DNA from: Nitrospirota bacterium
GTDB lineage: Bacteria > Nitrospirota > Thermodesulfovibrionia > Thermodesulfovibrionales > UBA1546
Assembly: GCA_016208915.1 (NCBI GenBank)
Contig: JACQXE010000004.1
Location: 27,347 to 91,346, forward strand
Direction of reading: 5' to 3'
DNA length: 64,000 nucleotides
Shown here: positions 33,055-42,584 of the stretch, in pieces
How positions within the stretch are numbered: position 1 is the first letter of the stretch
Layout of the letters: each line of letters begins with the position of its first letter
Program-made: the position numbers and the translations under genes
The notes under the pieces: generated by a model
What the model was told of the DNA's origin: nothing
The model's database searches: none
What the model saw: the letters and a program-made list of their open reading frames with translations, nothing else

Positions 33055-34599
33055 ATGGAAGAAAAATGTAAGATCGAAAAAAAGGGAGGTTGGTCCAGTC
33101 TGTTAAAGAACGAAGACTGGCTTGCTGTCTGGTTAGGAGCTTTAATCATTGTATTAATTCTCGCCTCATACAATTGGAAACTTATAGATCTTTCCAAAAT
33201 CAACGTAAATTTCAAATGGACAACAGACAGTCAGATTGCTTTGCGTACTGCAAAATGGAAAAATTCCATAGATCCGCTTATAAAAGAGGCTGAGGCAAAA
33301 GGGGAACAGGGAACTGTCATAAGGCTTCAGGCTCTTAAAGAAGCGCTGGATCAGGGAGACCGGAAGGCTATTGTCAAGGCAGCCGGAAAGGTCGAAAATA
33401 TAGGTGGAATTCCAGCTGAACTCGGAAAGGAAATTGCAGACCGTTCAAAGGCTGAGACTGCAAAAACCCTTAAATGGGACAATTTATCCAGTGTTATTAA
33501 GATCGGGATAGCCTTTCTCATAATTTCTTCAATCGGGATTATCCTGCTGGGCAGATCTATCGGCAAATATATTGCTGGTTTTCCTGTTGTCTTTTTCCTT
33601 GCATGGCTTTCTCGATTTTTGGCTGGCAATGCATTGCCAAGTGACTGGGGAATAGAATACGTTATCTTCGCTCTCATCGTTGGTCTTGCTATAAGCAACA
33701 CTGTCGGTCTTCCAGGATGGGTAAAAGAGGCTGTACAGACTGAGTATTATATAAAGACAGGGCTGGTAATTCTTGGTGCTGGACTGCTATTTTTTGAGAT
33801 ACTTCAGGCAGGCGCCCTTGGAATTATACAGGCGCTTCTTGTAATCCTTGTTGTCTGGTACTGCTGCTTCTGGCTCTGTAGAAAGCTAAAAGTCGATGAC
33901 GAATTTGCAGTAATGCTTTCAAGCGCAGTCTCTATCTGCGGTGTTTCTGCTGCAATAGCAAGTTGCGGCGCAATTGAGGGCGACAAAAAGAAGCTCTCAT
34001 ATGTTACTTCCCTTGTCCTAATCTGCGCTGTACCTATGATGGTCCTGATGCCTTGGGCGGTCAAGGCACTGGGTATCCCGGATTTGGTTGGAGGCGCATG
34101 GCTTGGAGGCACACTCGACACAAGCGGTTCTGTTGTTGCTGCAGGCGCCCTTATCAGCGAACCTGCGATGAAAACAGGCGTTATAGTAAAGTTTTCACAG
34201 AACGCATTAATCGGTGTTGCAGCGTTTATACTGTCTATCTGGTGGACATTTAAAAAAGGAGCAGCAGCAGGACAGCGGCCTACCGCTGGTGTCATATGGG
34301 AACGCTTTCCAAAATTTGTATTGGGATTTATTGTAGCCTCATTTGTCTTTTCATTCATACTGCCTCTCGATACAGTCAACGACACAAAGAAGGCGCTGAC
34401 CGAATTGAGAACTTGGTGGTTTGCACTCGCCTTTGTATCGATAGGTCTTGAGACACGGTTTCTTGATATGATGAAGATGGAAGGCGGCCGGCCGGCTGCA
34501 GCCTTTTTACTTGCACAGAGTTTCAATATAATCTGGACACTAATACTGGCATACCTTCTTTTTGGCGGGATTATTTTCGCGGTGCCTGATATACGGTAG
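33055..34599 (+). CDS. YeiH-family putative sulfate exporter
   Basis: 514-residue membrane protein of the Cons_hypoth698 (YeiH/putative sulfate exporter) family. One transmembrane segment near residues 22-40 is followed by an unusual soluble stretch of about 100 charged residues (to ~140), then about ten membrane helices with AVMLSSAVSICGVSAAIASC, LGGTLDTSGSVVAAGALI and a helix ending LLFGGIIF. The family is linked to sulfur compound transport but substrates are mostly unproven. A strong ribosome binding site GGGGGAGG precedes the ATG. A secreted rhodanese gene lies 140 bp downstream, supporting a sulfur-related role. Confidence 0.82.
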   Translation: MEEKCKIEKKGGWSSLLKNEDWLAVWLGALIIVLILASYNWKLIDLSKINVNFKWTTDSQIALRTAKWKNSIDPLIKEAEAKGEQGTVIRLQALKEALDQGDRKAIVKAAGKVENIGGIPAELGKEIADRSKAETAKTLKWDNLSSVIKIGIAFLIISSIGIILLGRSIGKYIAGFPVVFFLAWLSRFLAGNALPSDWGIEYVIFALIVGLAISNTVGLPGWVKEAVQTEYYIKTGLVILGAGLLFFEILQAGALGIIQALLVILVVWYCCFWLCRKLKVDDEFAVMLSSAVSICGVSAAIASCGAIEGDKKKLSYVTSLVLICAVPMMVLMPWAVKALGIPDLVGGAWLGGTLDTSGSVVAAGALISEPAMKTGVIVKFSQNALIGVAAFILSIWWTFKKGAAAGQRPTAGVIWERFPKFVLGFIVASFVFSFILPLDTVNDTKKALTELRTWWFALAFVSIGLETRFLDMMKMEGGRPAAAFLLAQSFNIIWTLILAYLLFGGIIFAVPDIR

Positions 34600-34739
34600 G
34601 ATCAAGGCTTTATGCGTTATATGTATAATTGCAAGAAACTAAGTAAAACATTAAAGTGTCACAGTATCACTGTATCAAAGCTTAGTGGCTATGATAACTC
34701 TGAATCTGTGATACAAATAAAGGTGAAAGGAGGTGAACT

Positions 34740-35246
34740 ATGAAAAGTATGTTAAGGACAGGCTTCTCTGTTGCACTGGCCATAATGTTTCTCATGAGCG
34801 TAGGATATGCTGTTGATTCAAAATATTCAGCAGACACTATCAAGAAGGTCGATGAATTTAAGATTCTGAAAAGAGATAAAAAGGACATGCCTGAATCTCT
34901 CCCTGGCGTTAAAAATATTAAAGCTGAAGAATTGAAATCTTGGATCGACCAGAAAAAGAAGATCGTTATTCTGGACAATCGTCCTGCTGATGAATTTGAG
35001 AAGGAGCATATACCAGGCGCTGTCAGACTCAATTCAGACGATCTTCTCGATGACTCAAAAAAGGCTGAACAGGCAGGTCTTAAGAAAGACGATATCATTG
35101 CCGCATATTGCAACGGCGCAAAGTGCTGGCGGTCTCCTGCAGTGTCTGTTATGTTACAAAATTTAGGGTACAAAAATATCAATTGGTTACGTGATGGGCT
35201 TCCTGAATGGGTCAAAAAAGGCTACCCAACAGCAGAAGGCAAATAA
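34740..35246 (+). CDS. secreted rhodanese-like protein
   Basis: 168 residues with a signal peptide covering about residues 1-25. The rhodanese domain has VILDNRPADEFEKEHIPGAV and the active loop YCNGAKCWRSP with two cysteines. The two-cysteine CNGxKCW loop is seen in a subgroup of rhodanese-like proteins and may support disulfide or persulfide chemistry. It ends GLPEWVKKGYPT. AAAGGAGG precedes the ATG, and an intrinsic terminator follows at 35255. It is the second gene after the YeiH-type exporter. Confidence 0.88.
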   Translation: MKSMLRTGFSVALAIMFLMSVGYAVDSKYSADTIKKVDEFKILKRDKKDMPESLPGVKNIKAEELKSWIDQKKKIVILDNRPADEFEKEHIPGAVRLNSDDLLDDSKKAEQAGLKKDDIIAAYCNGAKCWRSPAVSVMLQNLGYKNINWLRDGLPEWVKKGYPTAEGK

Positions 35247-35254
35247 TTTTTTTT

Positions 35255-35297
35255 TATAGGGGCATGGGATACTATGCCCCTATATTTGTGTTTTTTT
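35255..35297 (+). terminator. intrinsic terminator after the rhodanese gene
   Basis: An 11-bp stem TATAGGGGCAT / ATGCCCCTATA with an eight-base loop is followed by TTTGTGTTTTTTT. Confidence 0.8.
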
Positions 35298-35432
35298 CCG
35301 ACGGAAAACTATATCTGTGCTTTTTTTTAACACCGTTCTCCTTGAAAAATTATATTAGAAAAAATAGCAACCATCTATGTTTTTATATAAATAAAGTATA
35401 TTATTATAAATTAACAAGATGAGGTGTGACAG

Positions 35433-38147
35433 ATGACAAATTCGTGGCATTCGATAGCGGTAGCCGAGGTCTTACAGGAACTAACCACTGATCTTCATAG
35501 AGGTTTAACTATTGATGAGGTAAAAACAAGAGTCGAAAGATACGGCACCAATGAACTTAAAAAAGAAGGAAAAGTCTCACCATTAAGATTATTCATAAAT
35601 CAGTTTAAAAATATCCTCATAATAATTCTCATTGTAGCTATCGGATTTTCTGCACTTATAGGGGAATTTATTGATGCCATCATCATTAGCGTGATAGTAG
35701 TATTCACAGCAGTTTTAGGTTTTATTCAGGAGTACCGTGCAGAAAAAGCACTCGAGGCACTCAAAAGAATGCTTTTCCCAACAATAACTGCATTAAGAGA
35801 TGGCAAGGAGAAAGATATTCCTATAAAAGAACTCGTGCCTGGAGATATACTGCTGCTTGAGGCTGGGGATAAGATACCGGCAGATGCAAGATTGGTTGAG
35901 AACTATTCCCTGAGATGTGATGAGTCGTCCCTAACTGGAGAATCGCTGCCTGTAGGCAAAGATACTGCCTCATTGTCTCAGGATGTGCGAGTAAGTGACA
36001 GAAAAAATATGATATTCACAGGGACCACTGTCACGTATGGAAGAGGAAAGGCTGTTGTTACATCCACAGGCATGAATACAGAGTTTGGTAAAATTGCGAG
36101 GGAGGTAATGGAAGTCAAAACTGAAAAAACACCTCTGGAAAAAAGAACAGAAGAAATAGGAAAATGGCTCGGTATAATCGCCTTGGGAATATGTTTCATA
36201 GTTGCAGGTATCAGCATATTAAGAGAGATATTAGGAAGTGGAACGATAGACCTGCAATTTATTATAACAATGGTTATGTTTGCTGTAGCGCTCGCCGTTG
36301 CTGCAGTACCCGAAGCTTTAGCAGCCATAGTTACAGGAGCTCTTGCAATAGGAATGCGCCAGATGGCAAAAAACCATGCGCTCGTAAGAAAAATGTCTGC
36401 GGTAGAAACGCTTGGATGCACAACAGTTATATGCTCAGATAAAACTGGAACATTAACAAAGGGAGAAATGACTGTAAGAAAAATATTCTCTGAGCAAAAG
36501 TTGATTGAGGTGAGCGGTGCAGGATATGCACCAATCGGAGAATTTAAAGGGGCTGACATATCAAAAAGTAATTCATATCTTCATATGTTTCTGAAAAGCG
36601 GTACTCTATGCAATGATTCAGACCTTCATGAAAAAGATGGCAAATGGCTTATAAAAGGCGACCCAACTGAGGGTGCACTTGTTGTTTCAGCCGCAAAGGC
36701 AGGCATTCATATTCGCGAACTAAGATTAGAAAACCCAAGGATAGAGGAAATACCATTCAGTTCTGAGCGAAAGAGAATGACTACCGTACATCATATGGAA
36801 GATGGCAAAAAAATGGCTTTTATGAAAGGTGCTCCAGAGATTGTATTAGAAAGATGTTCTCATATTTTATCTGGTAACCATCTAAAAGAATTGGATGCTA
36901 CAGAAAGAAACAAGATTTTAAAAGCAAATGAAGAAATGGCCTTAAGCGCATTAAGAGTGCTTGGAATAGCATACAGAGAACTGCCTGACGGTATTGCTTA
37001 TACAGATGAAGCTGTTGAGAACAAAATGGTATTTCTTGGCCTTACAGGCATGATGGATCCGCCGAGGGATGAAGCAATCGAGGCTATAAGGGTATGTAAA
37101 GATGTTGGGATTAAACCAATCATGATTACAGGAGACCATAAACTTACAGCCCTATCTATTGCAAAAGAGATGGGCATATATAAAGAGGGAGACCTTGTCT
37201 TTACAGGAGAAGAGATTGAAAAGATAGCAGACGAAGAATTTGAAAATATAGTTAATAAAATTACAGTATACGCAAGGGTATCGCCAACAGATAAATTAAA
37301 AATTGTAAGGGCATGGAAAAAGCGCGGAGAAGTTGTAGCAATGACAGGAGATGGTGTTAATGACGCCCCTGCACTCAAACATGCTGATATCGGCATTGCG
37401 ATGGGCATAACCGGCACAGAAGTTACAAAAGAGGCTGCTGATATGGTCCTCACAGATGATAATTTTGCAACAATTGTAAAAGCTATTGAACGTGGCAGAT
37501 GGATATATGACAACATTATAAAGTATCTTACTTATCTTCTTAGATGTAATGTCACTGAGGTAGTTGTAATTGGCGGGGCAGTTTTAATCTTAGGACCAGA
37601 ATACCTTCCCTTGCTGCCAGCAGCAATCTTATATATAAATCTTGCTACTGACGGCCTTCCTGCACTCGCTTTAGGAGTTGCTCCTCCGGATCCTGATTTA
37701 ATGCAAAGGCCACCGAGAGACCCCAAAGAAAGCGTATTTTCCTGGGATGTAAGGGCATTTATTTTTATGGCGCTTATTATTGAAATCCCATTTTTCTTCT
37801 TTCTCTTTTTACACGAACTCTCAGACATTACGCATGCAAGAACAGAGATCTTTTTCTTATTCATAGTCATAGAAATTATCATAGCTCTTAATTTCCGCTC
37901 AATGAGATACAGCATTTTTAAATCACCACCTCATAAATGGCTTATTATCGCTATTGCATGGGAATTAATATTGATTGCAGTGTTGATCCAGATTGCATCT
38001 GTTCGAGATGCTTTTGGTATAACTAAACCCTCGGCATCCGATTTGGGAATAATTCTCGGATTTGGAGCTATTGTATTCTTCTCAATGGAAGTAATAAAGG
38101 CAGTTTTAAGAAAAAAAATGCAGCCTACGGGAAGGATAACAAATTAA
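35433..38147 (+). CDS. cation-transporting P-type ATPase (P2, calcium-pump-like)
   Basis: 904-residue P-type ATPase. An N-terminal cation ATPase domain (WHSIAVAEVLQEL) leads into the actuator loop with DESSLTGESLPVG, helix M4 with VAAVPEALAAIVTGALA, the phosphorylation motif CSDKTGTLTKGEM (Asp near 336) and the hinge TGDGVNDAPALK, then a C-terminal set of helices. The M4 PEA-L sequence and overall form match the SERCA/PMCA-like P2 group, so calcium or another divalent cation export is likely but not proven. It is transcribed alone and convergent with the inositol-lipid genes. Confidence 0.9.
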   Translation: MTNSWHSIAVAEVLQELTTDLHRGLTIDEVKTRVERYGTNELKKEGKVSPLRLFINQFKNILIIILIVAIGFSALIGEFIDAIIISVIVVFTAVLGFIQEYRAEKALEALKRMLFPTITALRDGKEKDIPIKELVPGDILLLEAGDKIPADARLVENYSLRCDESSLTGESLPVGKDTASLSQDVRVSDRKNMIFTGTTVTYGRGKAVVTSTGMNTEFGKIAREVMEVKTEKTPLEKRTEEIGKWLGIIALGICFIVAGISILREILGSGTIDLQFIITMVMFAVALAVAAVPEALAAIVTGALAIGMRQMAKNHALVRKMSAVETLGCTTVICSDKTGTLTKGEMTVRKIFSEQKLIEVSGAGYAPIGEFKGADISKSNSYLHMFLKSGTLCNDSDLHEKDGKWLIKGDPTEGALVVSAAKAGIHIRELRLENPRIEEIPFSSERKRMTTVHHMEDGKKMAFMKGAPEIVLERCSHILSGNHLKELDATERNKILKANEEMALSALRVLGIAYRELPDGIAYTDEAVENKMVFLGLTGMMDPPRDEAIEAIRVCKDVGIKPIMITGDHKLTALSIAKEMGIYKEGDLVFTGEEIEKIADEEFENIVNKITVYARVSPTDKLKIVRAWKKRGEVVAMTGDGVNDAPALKHADIGIAMGITGTEVTKEAADMVLTDDNFATIVKAIERGRWIYDNIIKYLTYLLRCNVTEVVVIGGAVLILGPEYLPLLPAAILYINLATDGLPALALGVAPPDPDLMQRPPRDPKESVFSWDVRAFIFMALIIEIPFFFFLFLHELSDITHARTEIFFLFIVIEIIIALNFRSMRYSIFKSPPHKWLIIAIAWELILIAVLIQIASVRDAFGITKPSASDLGIILGFGAIVFFSMEVIKAVLRKKMQPTGRITN

Positions 38148-38253
38148 AGAATCTCTCTTAGACCTTAAGACTACACTCCAAGTGTCTTGTGGAATGTTTG
38201 GCACTGTAAAGGCGGATATTGCAATCAGAGCAGTTTAATCCTTTTGAGCCTTT

Positions 38254-38835
38254 CTATATCAGCAGTCTTATTGTTCTCATCTGTCTCCATACGTGATATG
38301 CTCTTTGTATTACAGTAATATGAGTCAGTATCAGCATTATCCAGAGCACAGGGGTAAACCAGCCCGTCATTGTTGCGAATATGATAAGAATAATCCTCTC
38401 AGGACGCTCCATAATACCCACCTTGCATGACTCTCCGAGTCCCTCTGCCCTTGCCCTTGTATAGCTTATCAGGAATGCCCCAACCAGTGTACCGAGACTG
38501 AGAAAAGCGCCTGTATGGTTGCCCTTTGATGCGAGATACCATGCAACAGACAGAAAAAGGAATGCATCAGAATACCGGTCGAGCACAGAGTCGAGAAAGG
38601 CGCCAAACTTTGTTGTCTTATTATTAACCCTCGCAATAATTCCATCAAACATATCAAACGTACTGCCGATAAAGATAAGCAATCCTCCGGCTCTCACATT
38701 ATGAGGGATAACAAATGCTGCAATAACTGTTACGATAAAACCGGTGATTGTAAAAACATTAGGATTAAGCGGTATTTTTTTTATAATCGGCTCAAAAGGC
38801 TTGTCAAGAAAATGGCCAAGTCTGGCGCTAAGCAT
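38254..38835 (-). CDS. CDP-alcohol phosphatidyltransferase
   Basis: 193-residue membrane enzyme with the CDP-alcohol transferase signature running DMFDGIIARVNNKTTKFGAF to LDSVLDRYSD (DG..AR........G...D...D), and several membrane helices. Its ATG lies directly after the stop of the inositol-phosphate synthase gene (TAG then ATG), so the acceptor is probably inositol phosphate, giving phosphatidylinositol-phosphate-type lipid (inference). The family also makes other phospholipids, so a different head group remains possible. Confidence 0.85.
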   Translation of the reverse strand: MLSARLGHFLDKPFEPIIKKIPLNPNVFTITGFIVTVIAAFVIPHNVRAGGLLIFIGSTFDMFDGIIARVNNKTTKFGAFLDSVLDRYSDAFLFLSVAWYLASKGNHTGAFLSLGTLVGAFLISYTRARAEGLGESCKVGIMERPERIILIIFATMTGWFTPVLWIMLILTHITVIQRAYHVWRQMRTIRLLI

Positions 38836-39945
38836 CTATCTGTCTCTCTTATTGGCAATAAACTCTTCCACCATATTGCGCGCCTTCTCGTCAGAGAACT
38901 GCTTCGCTGGATGTTTCATAAAATACGCAGAGGGAGAAATAAGCACTCCCCCTATTCCTCTGTCACGTGCAAGCTTGCAGCACCTTATTGCATCTATGAC
39001 AACACCTGCACTGTTTGGAGAGTCTTCAACAGAAAGCCTAAGCTCGAAATGGAGAGGCATATTTCCAAAACCCCTGCCCTCCATCCTCAGAAAACATATC
39101 TTATTATCTTTAAGCCATGGTATATAGTCAGAGGGTCCTATATGTATATTATCTGCATCCAGAGGATTATTGAGCTGCGATTGCACTGCCTCTGTCTTTG
39201 AGATCTTCTTGGATTTCAGTCTTGTTTGATTTAACATATTAAGAAAATCTGTATTGCCCCCTACATTCAACTGATATGTATTGTCAATCTTTACCCCCCT
39301 GTCCATGAAAAGTTTGGTAAGGGTTCTGTGGATTATAGTTGCACCTATCTGGCTCTTGATATCATCCCCGATTATTGGGATATTCTTCTCTTCAAAACGC
39401 CTTGCCCATGATTTATTCGATGCTATAAATACAGGCACACAGTTTATCAGACTCACACCTGCATTAAGGCATGCCTCTGCATAATAGGAAGTAGCCCTTT
39501 CAGAGCCTACAGGAAGATAATTTAAGAGTATTTCTGCCCCACTCCGCTTCAGAACTTTTAAAACATTACAGGGTCTTTTACCTGCAACAATAAACCGCCT
39601 GTCTTCAGGATAATCAGCCATATGGGCAGATACGCCATCCAATGCCTCACCCATATTAACAGTAACAGGATAATTTGGCAGATTCTGATTGAATACCTTT
39701 GTACAGTTTGGTTCTGCAAAAACAGCTTCTCTGAGAGATTTGCCCACTTTTCTTCTGTCAATATCGAATGCAGCAACTATCTTGATGTCGTCCGGCTTAT
39801 AACGACCAAGCTCATAATGCATAAGGCCCAGAGACCTGTCAGAAGGTCTTTTCCCAACTCCTTTATAATATTCTATCCCCTGTATTAAAGAGCTTGAACA
39901 ATTTCCTATACCAGCAATCGCAATACGTATCACTTTATTAGCCAT
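38836..39945 (-). CDS. ino1: myo-inositol-3-phosphate synthase
   Basis: Converts glucose 6-phosphate to inositol 3-phosphate using NAD. 368 residues from the ATG at 39945, with AIAGIGNCSSSLIQGIEYYK as nucleotide-binding start, NCVPVFIASNKSWARRF, IGDDIKSQIGATIIHRTLT and NVGGNTDFLNML, all typical of the shorter bacterial/archaeal form. A further in-frame ATG at 39963 lacks a ribosome binding site, while GGAGG precedes the chosen start. It forms a two-gene unit with the CDP-alcohol transferase. A good promoter lies about 110 bp upstream. Confidence 0.9.
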   Translation of the reverse strand: MANKVIRIAIAGIGNCSSSLIQGIEYYKGVGKRPSDRSLGLMHYELGRYKPDDIKIVAAFDIDRRKVGKSLREAVFAEPNCTKVFNQNLPNYPVTVNMGEALDGVSAHMADYPEDRRFIVAGKRPCNVLKVLKRSGAEILLNYLPVGSERATSYYAEACLNAGVSLINCVPVFIASNKSWARRFEEKNIPIIGDDIKSQIGATIIHRTLTKLFMDRGVKIDNTYQLNVGGNTDFLNMLNQTRLKSKKISKTEAVQSQLNNPLDADNIHIGPSDYIPWLKDNKICFLRMEGRGFGNMPLHFELRLSVEDSPNSAGVVIDAIRCCKLARDRGIGGVLISPSAYFMKHPAKQFSDEKARNMVEEFIANKRDR

Positions 39946-40057
39946 TTCCTGTAAACCCTCCATTCATGCTATGCCCGTGTCTTTATATTCCTTTTATAAA
40001 GCAATGCAATTTGGACAGAAAAAATCCCACAGATTTGCTGAAATTTCCATAATGGAT

Positions 40058-40086
40058 TTTATAAATCAAACAGACCTTTATGTCAA
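40058..40086 (-). promoter_or_regulatory. sigma70-type promoter for ino1
   Basis: On the minus strand, TTGACA (40086-40081), a 17-base spacer and TATAAA (40063-40058) lie about 110 bases before the ino1 start. Confidence 0.65.
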
Positions 40087-40117
40087 GAACAAAGTTCAAT
40101 AAAACGGGGACAAAAAA

Positions 40118-40211
40118 GTGAGCAGTGAACAGTGAATAGTTTTTAATAAATAAAAAAGACCTTTTGAATCAAGATTTAACTGCCCACTAACAACTATTCA
40201 CTAATCACTGC
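40118..40211. repeat. inverted pair of 7-bp tandem arrays beside tRNA-Pro
   Basis: GTGAGCA, GTGAACA and GTGAATA follow one another from 40118. A 20-base arm (40122-40141) is matched with two mismatches by the reverse complement of 40192-40211, so the region can form a long stem-loop downstream of the tRNA. The rest of 39964-40235 holds the ino1 promoter and AT-rich sequence. Confidence 0.7.
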
Positions 40212-40235
40212 AAATTTTGCAAGGCAAAACTTGTT

Positions 40236-40312
40236 TGGTCGGGGCGACCCGATTTGAACGGGCGACCACTCGCACCCCAAGCGAGTGCGCTACCAAGCTG
40301 CGCTACGCCCCG
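40236..40312 (-). tRNA. tRNA-Pro (UGG)
   Basis: The minus strand folds as a 77-nt tRNA: acceptor stem CGGGGCG/CGCCCCG, D arm AGCGCAGCTTGGTAGCGC, anticodon arm CTCGC-TTGGGGT-GCGAG with anticodon TGG, T arm with GTTCAAATC, discriminator A and encoded CCA. It directly follows the MerR-like regulator gene; an ihfA-merR-tRNA-Pro order is common in other bacteria. Confidence 0.96.
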
Positions 40313-40314
40313 AT

Positions 40315-40698
40315 TTACTGGATCTGGCTCAGAATCTCCCTGAGCCTTTTCTTCACATGCTCTAAAATATTATTAGGCTGGAATTTTTTAGCCGTTTCGT
40401 TGATATTTTGTTTGATATTTGCATTACCGGTTTCAAACTTTTTTCTTACACCTTCTATCGTATATCTTTCTTGATGGAGAAGTTTTTTTATCTGGAGAAT
40501 GAGTTCAAGGTCTTTCTTAACATATACTCTCTGGCCTGATTTATTTTTTCTCGGTCTTACAAAAGGAAACTCTGTTTCCCAATATCTGAGAACATATGGC
40601 TCGACATCTGCAATCCTGCTAACCTCTCCTATCTTATAGAATAGCTTATCAGGAATTGTTTTCTGAACGTCAATCGATTTAATTGAAGGCCTCTGCAT
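40315..40698 (-). CDS. MerR-family transcriptional regulator
   Basis: 127-residue protein with a MerR-type winged helix: [26 protein letters not shown] and [14 protein letters not shown], then a short helix with [16 protein letters not shown]. It has no cysteine-rich metal-binding end, so it is of the short MerR_1 type often linked to ihfA. It starts 2 bp after the ihfA stop and ends 3 bp from tRNA-Pro. Confidence 0.85.
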   Translation of the reverse strand: MQRPSIKSIDVQKTIPDKLFYKIGEVSRIADVEPYVLRYWETEFPFVRPRKNKSGQRVYVKKDLELILQIKKLLHQERYTIEGVRKKFETGNANIKQNINETAKKFQPNNILEHVKKRLREILSQIQ

Positions 40699-40699
40699 A

Positions 40700-40975
40700 T
40701 TACTTCTCTATCAACAGTTTCAATTTATTGCTTGCCCTGAAAGAGATTACCTTTCTGGGCGTAATCTCGAGGTCTTGCCCTGTCTTTGGATTCCTGCCTC
40801 TTCTTGCAGACTTCTTCCTCACATGGAATGTGCCGAAACCAGAAACCTTTACAGATTCCCCTTCTTTAAGGGTCTGTTTCAGGGTATCAAAAATTATTTC
40901 TATGATATCCTGAGCCTCTTTTTTGGAAAGACCTACCTTTTCAAATATCTCATCTGCAAGGTCAGCTTTTGTCAT
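40700..40975 (-). CDS. ihfA: integration host factor alpha / HU-family protein
   Basis: 91-residue nucleoid protein from the ATG at 40975, supported by AAGGAG at good spacing; the frame is open further upstream but without a start site. Marks are MTKADLADEIFEKVGLSKKE, the VKVSGFGTFHVR turn and the DNA-contacting arm RRGRNPKTGQDLEITPRKVI. It bends DNA in transcription and recombination. It is co-transcribed with merR. Confidence 0.9.
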   Translation of the reverse strand: MTKADLADEIFEKVGLSKKEAQDIIEIIFDTLKQTLKEGESVKVSGFGTFHVRKKSARRGRNPKTGQDLEITPRKVISFRASNKLKLLIEK

Positions 40976-41108
40976 ACTCACTCCTTGGATTGTATAATAT
41001 AAACTGCTATTTTTTTTAATTATATCAATGAGATAGCTCCTTGTCAAGAAGAAACTGCTTTAAATCTTTAAATTAGCCAATATTTTCTTCTCTGTGTTAT
41101 CATATCCA

Positions 41109-42572
41109 ATGGCTTATAAAGACTTAAGAACATTTATTCAACTTCTTGAAAACAAAGGGCTTCTTCATCGCATAAAGGTTGTGGTTGACCCGATGCTTGA
41201 GATATCTGAGATTACTGACAGGATCTCAAAAAGCCCTGAGGGCGGAAAAGCCATACTCTTCGAAAAGGTCAAGGGCTCCGCAATTCCTGTAGTCACTAAT
41301 CTCTTTGGCTCATTCGAAAGGATGTGTCTTGCCTTAGAGGTAAGGGAACTTAATGATGTTGCAAGGCGAATCGAAAACCTGTTAAATCAGGCTCCTCCAA
41401 AGACATTTTTTGAAAAGATCGCAATGCTTCCAAAACTCATTGAATTCTCACAGTATCTTCCAAAATATGTTAAGGATGCGCCTTGTCAGCAAGTAATAGA
41501 ACAAGACAACCCTGATCTCTCAAGATTCCCAATACTTAAATGCTGGCCTCATGACGGACAAACCGGAGATGAAGGAAGATTTATTACGTTGCCAATGGTT
41601 TTTACCAAAGATCCCGTAACAGGAAGGCCAAACTGTGGCATGTACCGCATTCATATATATGATAAGAACACCACCGGAATGCACTGGCATATCCATAAAG
41701 ACGGCGCAAGGCATTATGAAAAATATATAAAACTCGGCAAACGAATGCCTGCTGCAATAGCTGTTGGAAGCGATCCGGCAGTAATCTATTCTGCAAGTGC
41801 TCCTCTGCCTGAATCAATCGATGAGATGCTATTTGCAGGTTTCCTTAGAAAAGCTCCTGTAGATATGGTGAAATGTATAACTAACGAGAGCGAGGTACCA
41901 GCAAACAGCGAGATGGTTATTGAAGGATACCTTGAGCCGAACGAGATGAGGATCGAAGGCCCGTTTGGAGATCATACAGGCTTCTACTCTCCGGCAGAAC
42001 CCTATCCTGTCTTTCATGTCACATGCATCACTCATCGAAAGAATATGATCTATCCTGCAACCTTGGTAGGAAAGCCACCCATGGAAGACTGCTATATGGG
42101 AAAAGCAACTGAGAGGTTATTCCTTCCTCTCTTAAAACTCGATTTTCCTGAAATCAAGGACATTAATCTGCCGATGGAAGGCGTATTTCATAACTTTGCC
42201 ATTATATCAATTAAAAAGAGTTATCCTGGCCATGCAAAAAAGGTAATACACGGTATATGGGGAAAGGGACAGATGATGTTTGCAAAACTTCTTATCGTTG
42301 TAGACGAGGATGTAGATGTCCAGAATCTCTCATACACGGCATGGAGAGTACTAAACAATGTAGACTGGAAGCGGGATGTTGTAATATCAGAAGGGCCGCT
42401 TGATGCGCTTGACCATGCTGCAAGCTGGCCGAGATATGGCGCAAAGATGGGGATTGATGCAACAAGGAAAACGCGGGAAGAAGGCATGATGCGTGACTGG
42501 CCGGAAGAGATTTATATGAGCGAAGAAATCAAAAGGCTCGTTGATCAGAGATGGAAGGAGTATGGACTTTAG
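41109..42572 (+). CDS. UbiD-family prenyl-FMN-dependent decarboxylase
   Basis: 487 residues from the ATG at 41109; an upstream GTG at 41094 is also in frame and neither has a good ribosome binding site. Family marks include AYKDLRTFIQLLENKGLLHR, ITDRISKSPEGGKAILFEKV and a C-terminal part resembling UbiD (SEGPLDALDHAASWPRYGAK). UbiD enzymes decarboxylate aromatic or unsaturated acids with prenylated FMN supplied by UbiX, in quinone synthesis or degradation. No ubiX is in the window, so the pathway is open; menaquinone synthesis is a possibility. Confidence 0.88.
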   Translation: MAYKDLRTFIQLLENKGLLHRIKVVVDPMLEISEITDRISKSPEGGKAILFEKVKGSAIPVVTNLFGSFERMCLALEVRELNDVARRIENLLNQAPPKTFFEKIAMLPKLIEFSQYLPKYVKDAPCQQVIEQDNPDLSRFPILKCWPHDGQTGDEGRFITLPMVFTKDPVTGRPNCGMYRIHIYDKNTTGMHWHIHKDGARHYEKYIKLGKRMPAAIAVGSDPAVIYSASAPLPESIDEMLFAGFLRKAPVDMVKCITNESEVPANSEMVIEGYLEPNEMRIEGPFGDHTGFYSPAEPYPVFHVTCITHRKNMIYPATLVGKPPMEDCYMGKATERLFLPLLKLDFPEIKDINLPMEGVFHNFAIISIKKSYPGHAKKVIHGIWGKGQMMFAKLLIVVDEDVDVQNLSYTAWRVLNNVDWKRDVVISEGPLDALDHAASWPRYGAKMGIDATRKTREEGMMRDWPEEIYMSEEIKRLVDQRWKEYGL

Positions 42573-42584
42573 CTTTAATAAGTT

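Noticed and set aside
33804..34526. 240-residue minus-strand frame
   Set aside because: It is the shadow of the exporter gene's codon bias; no ribosome binding site or family resemblance.
35978..36559. 193-residue minus-strand frame inside the P-type ATPase
   Set aside because: Antisense shadow of a clear family member.
40118..40211. CRISPR-like spaced repeats near tRNA-Pro
   Set aside because: Units are contiguous heptamers, not repeats with unique spacers. No CRISPR array was seen in the window.
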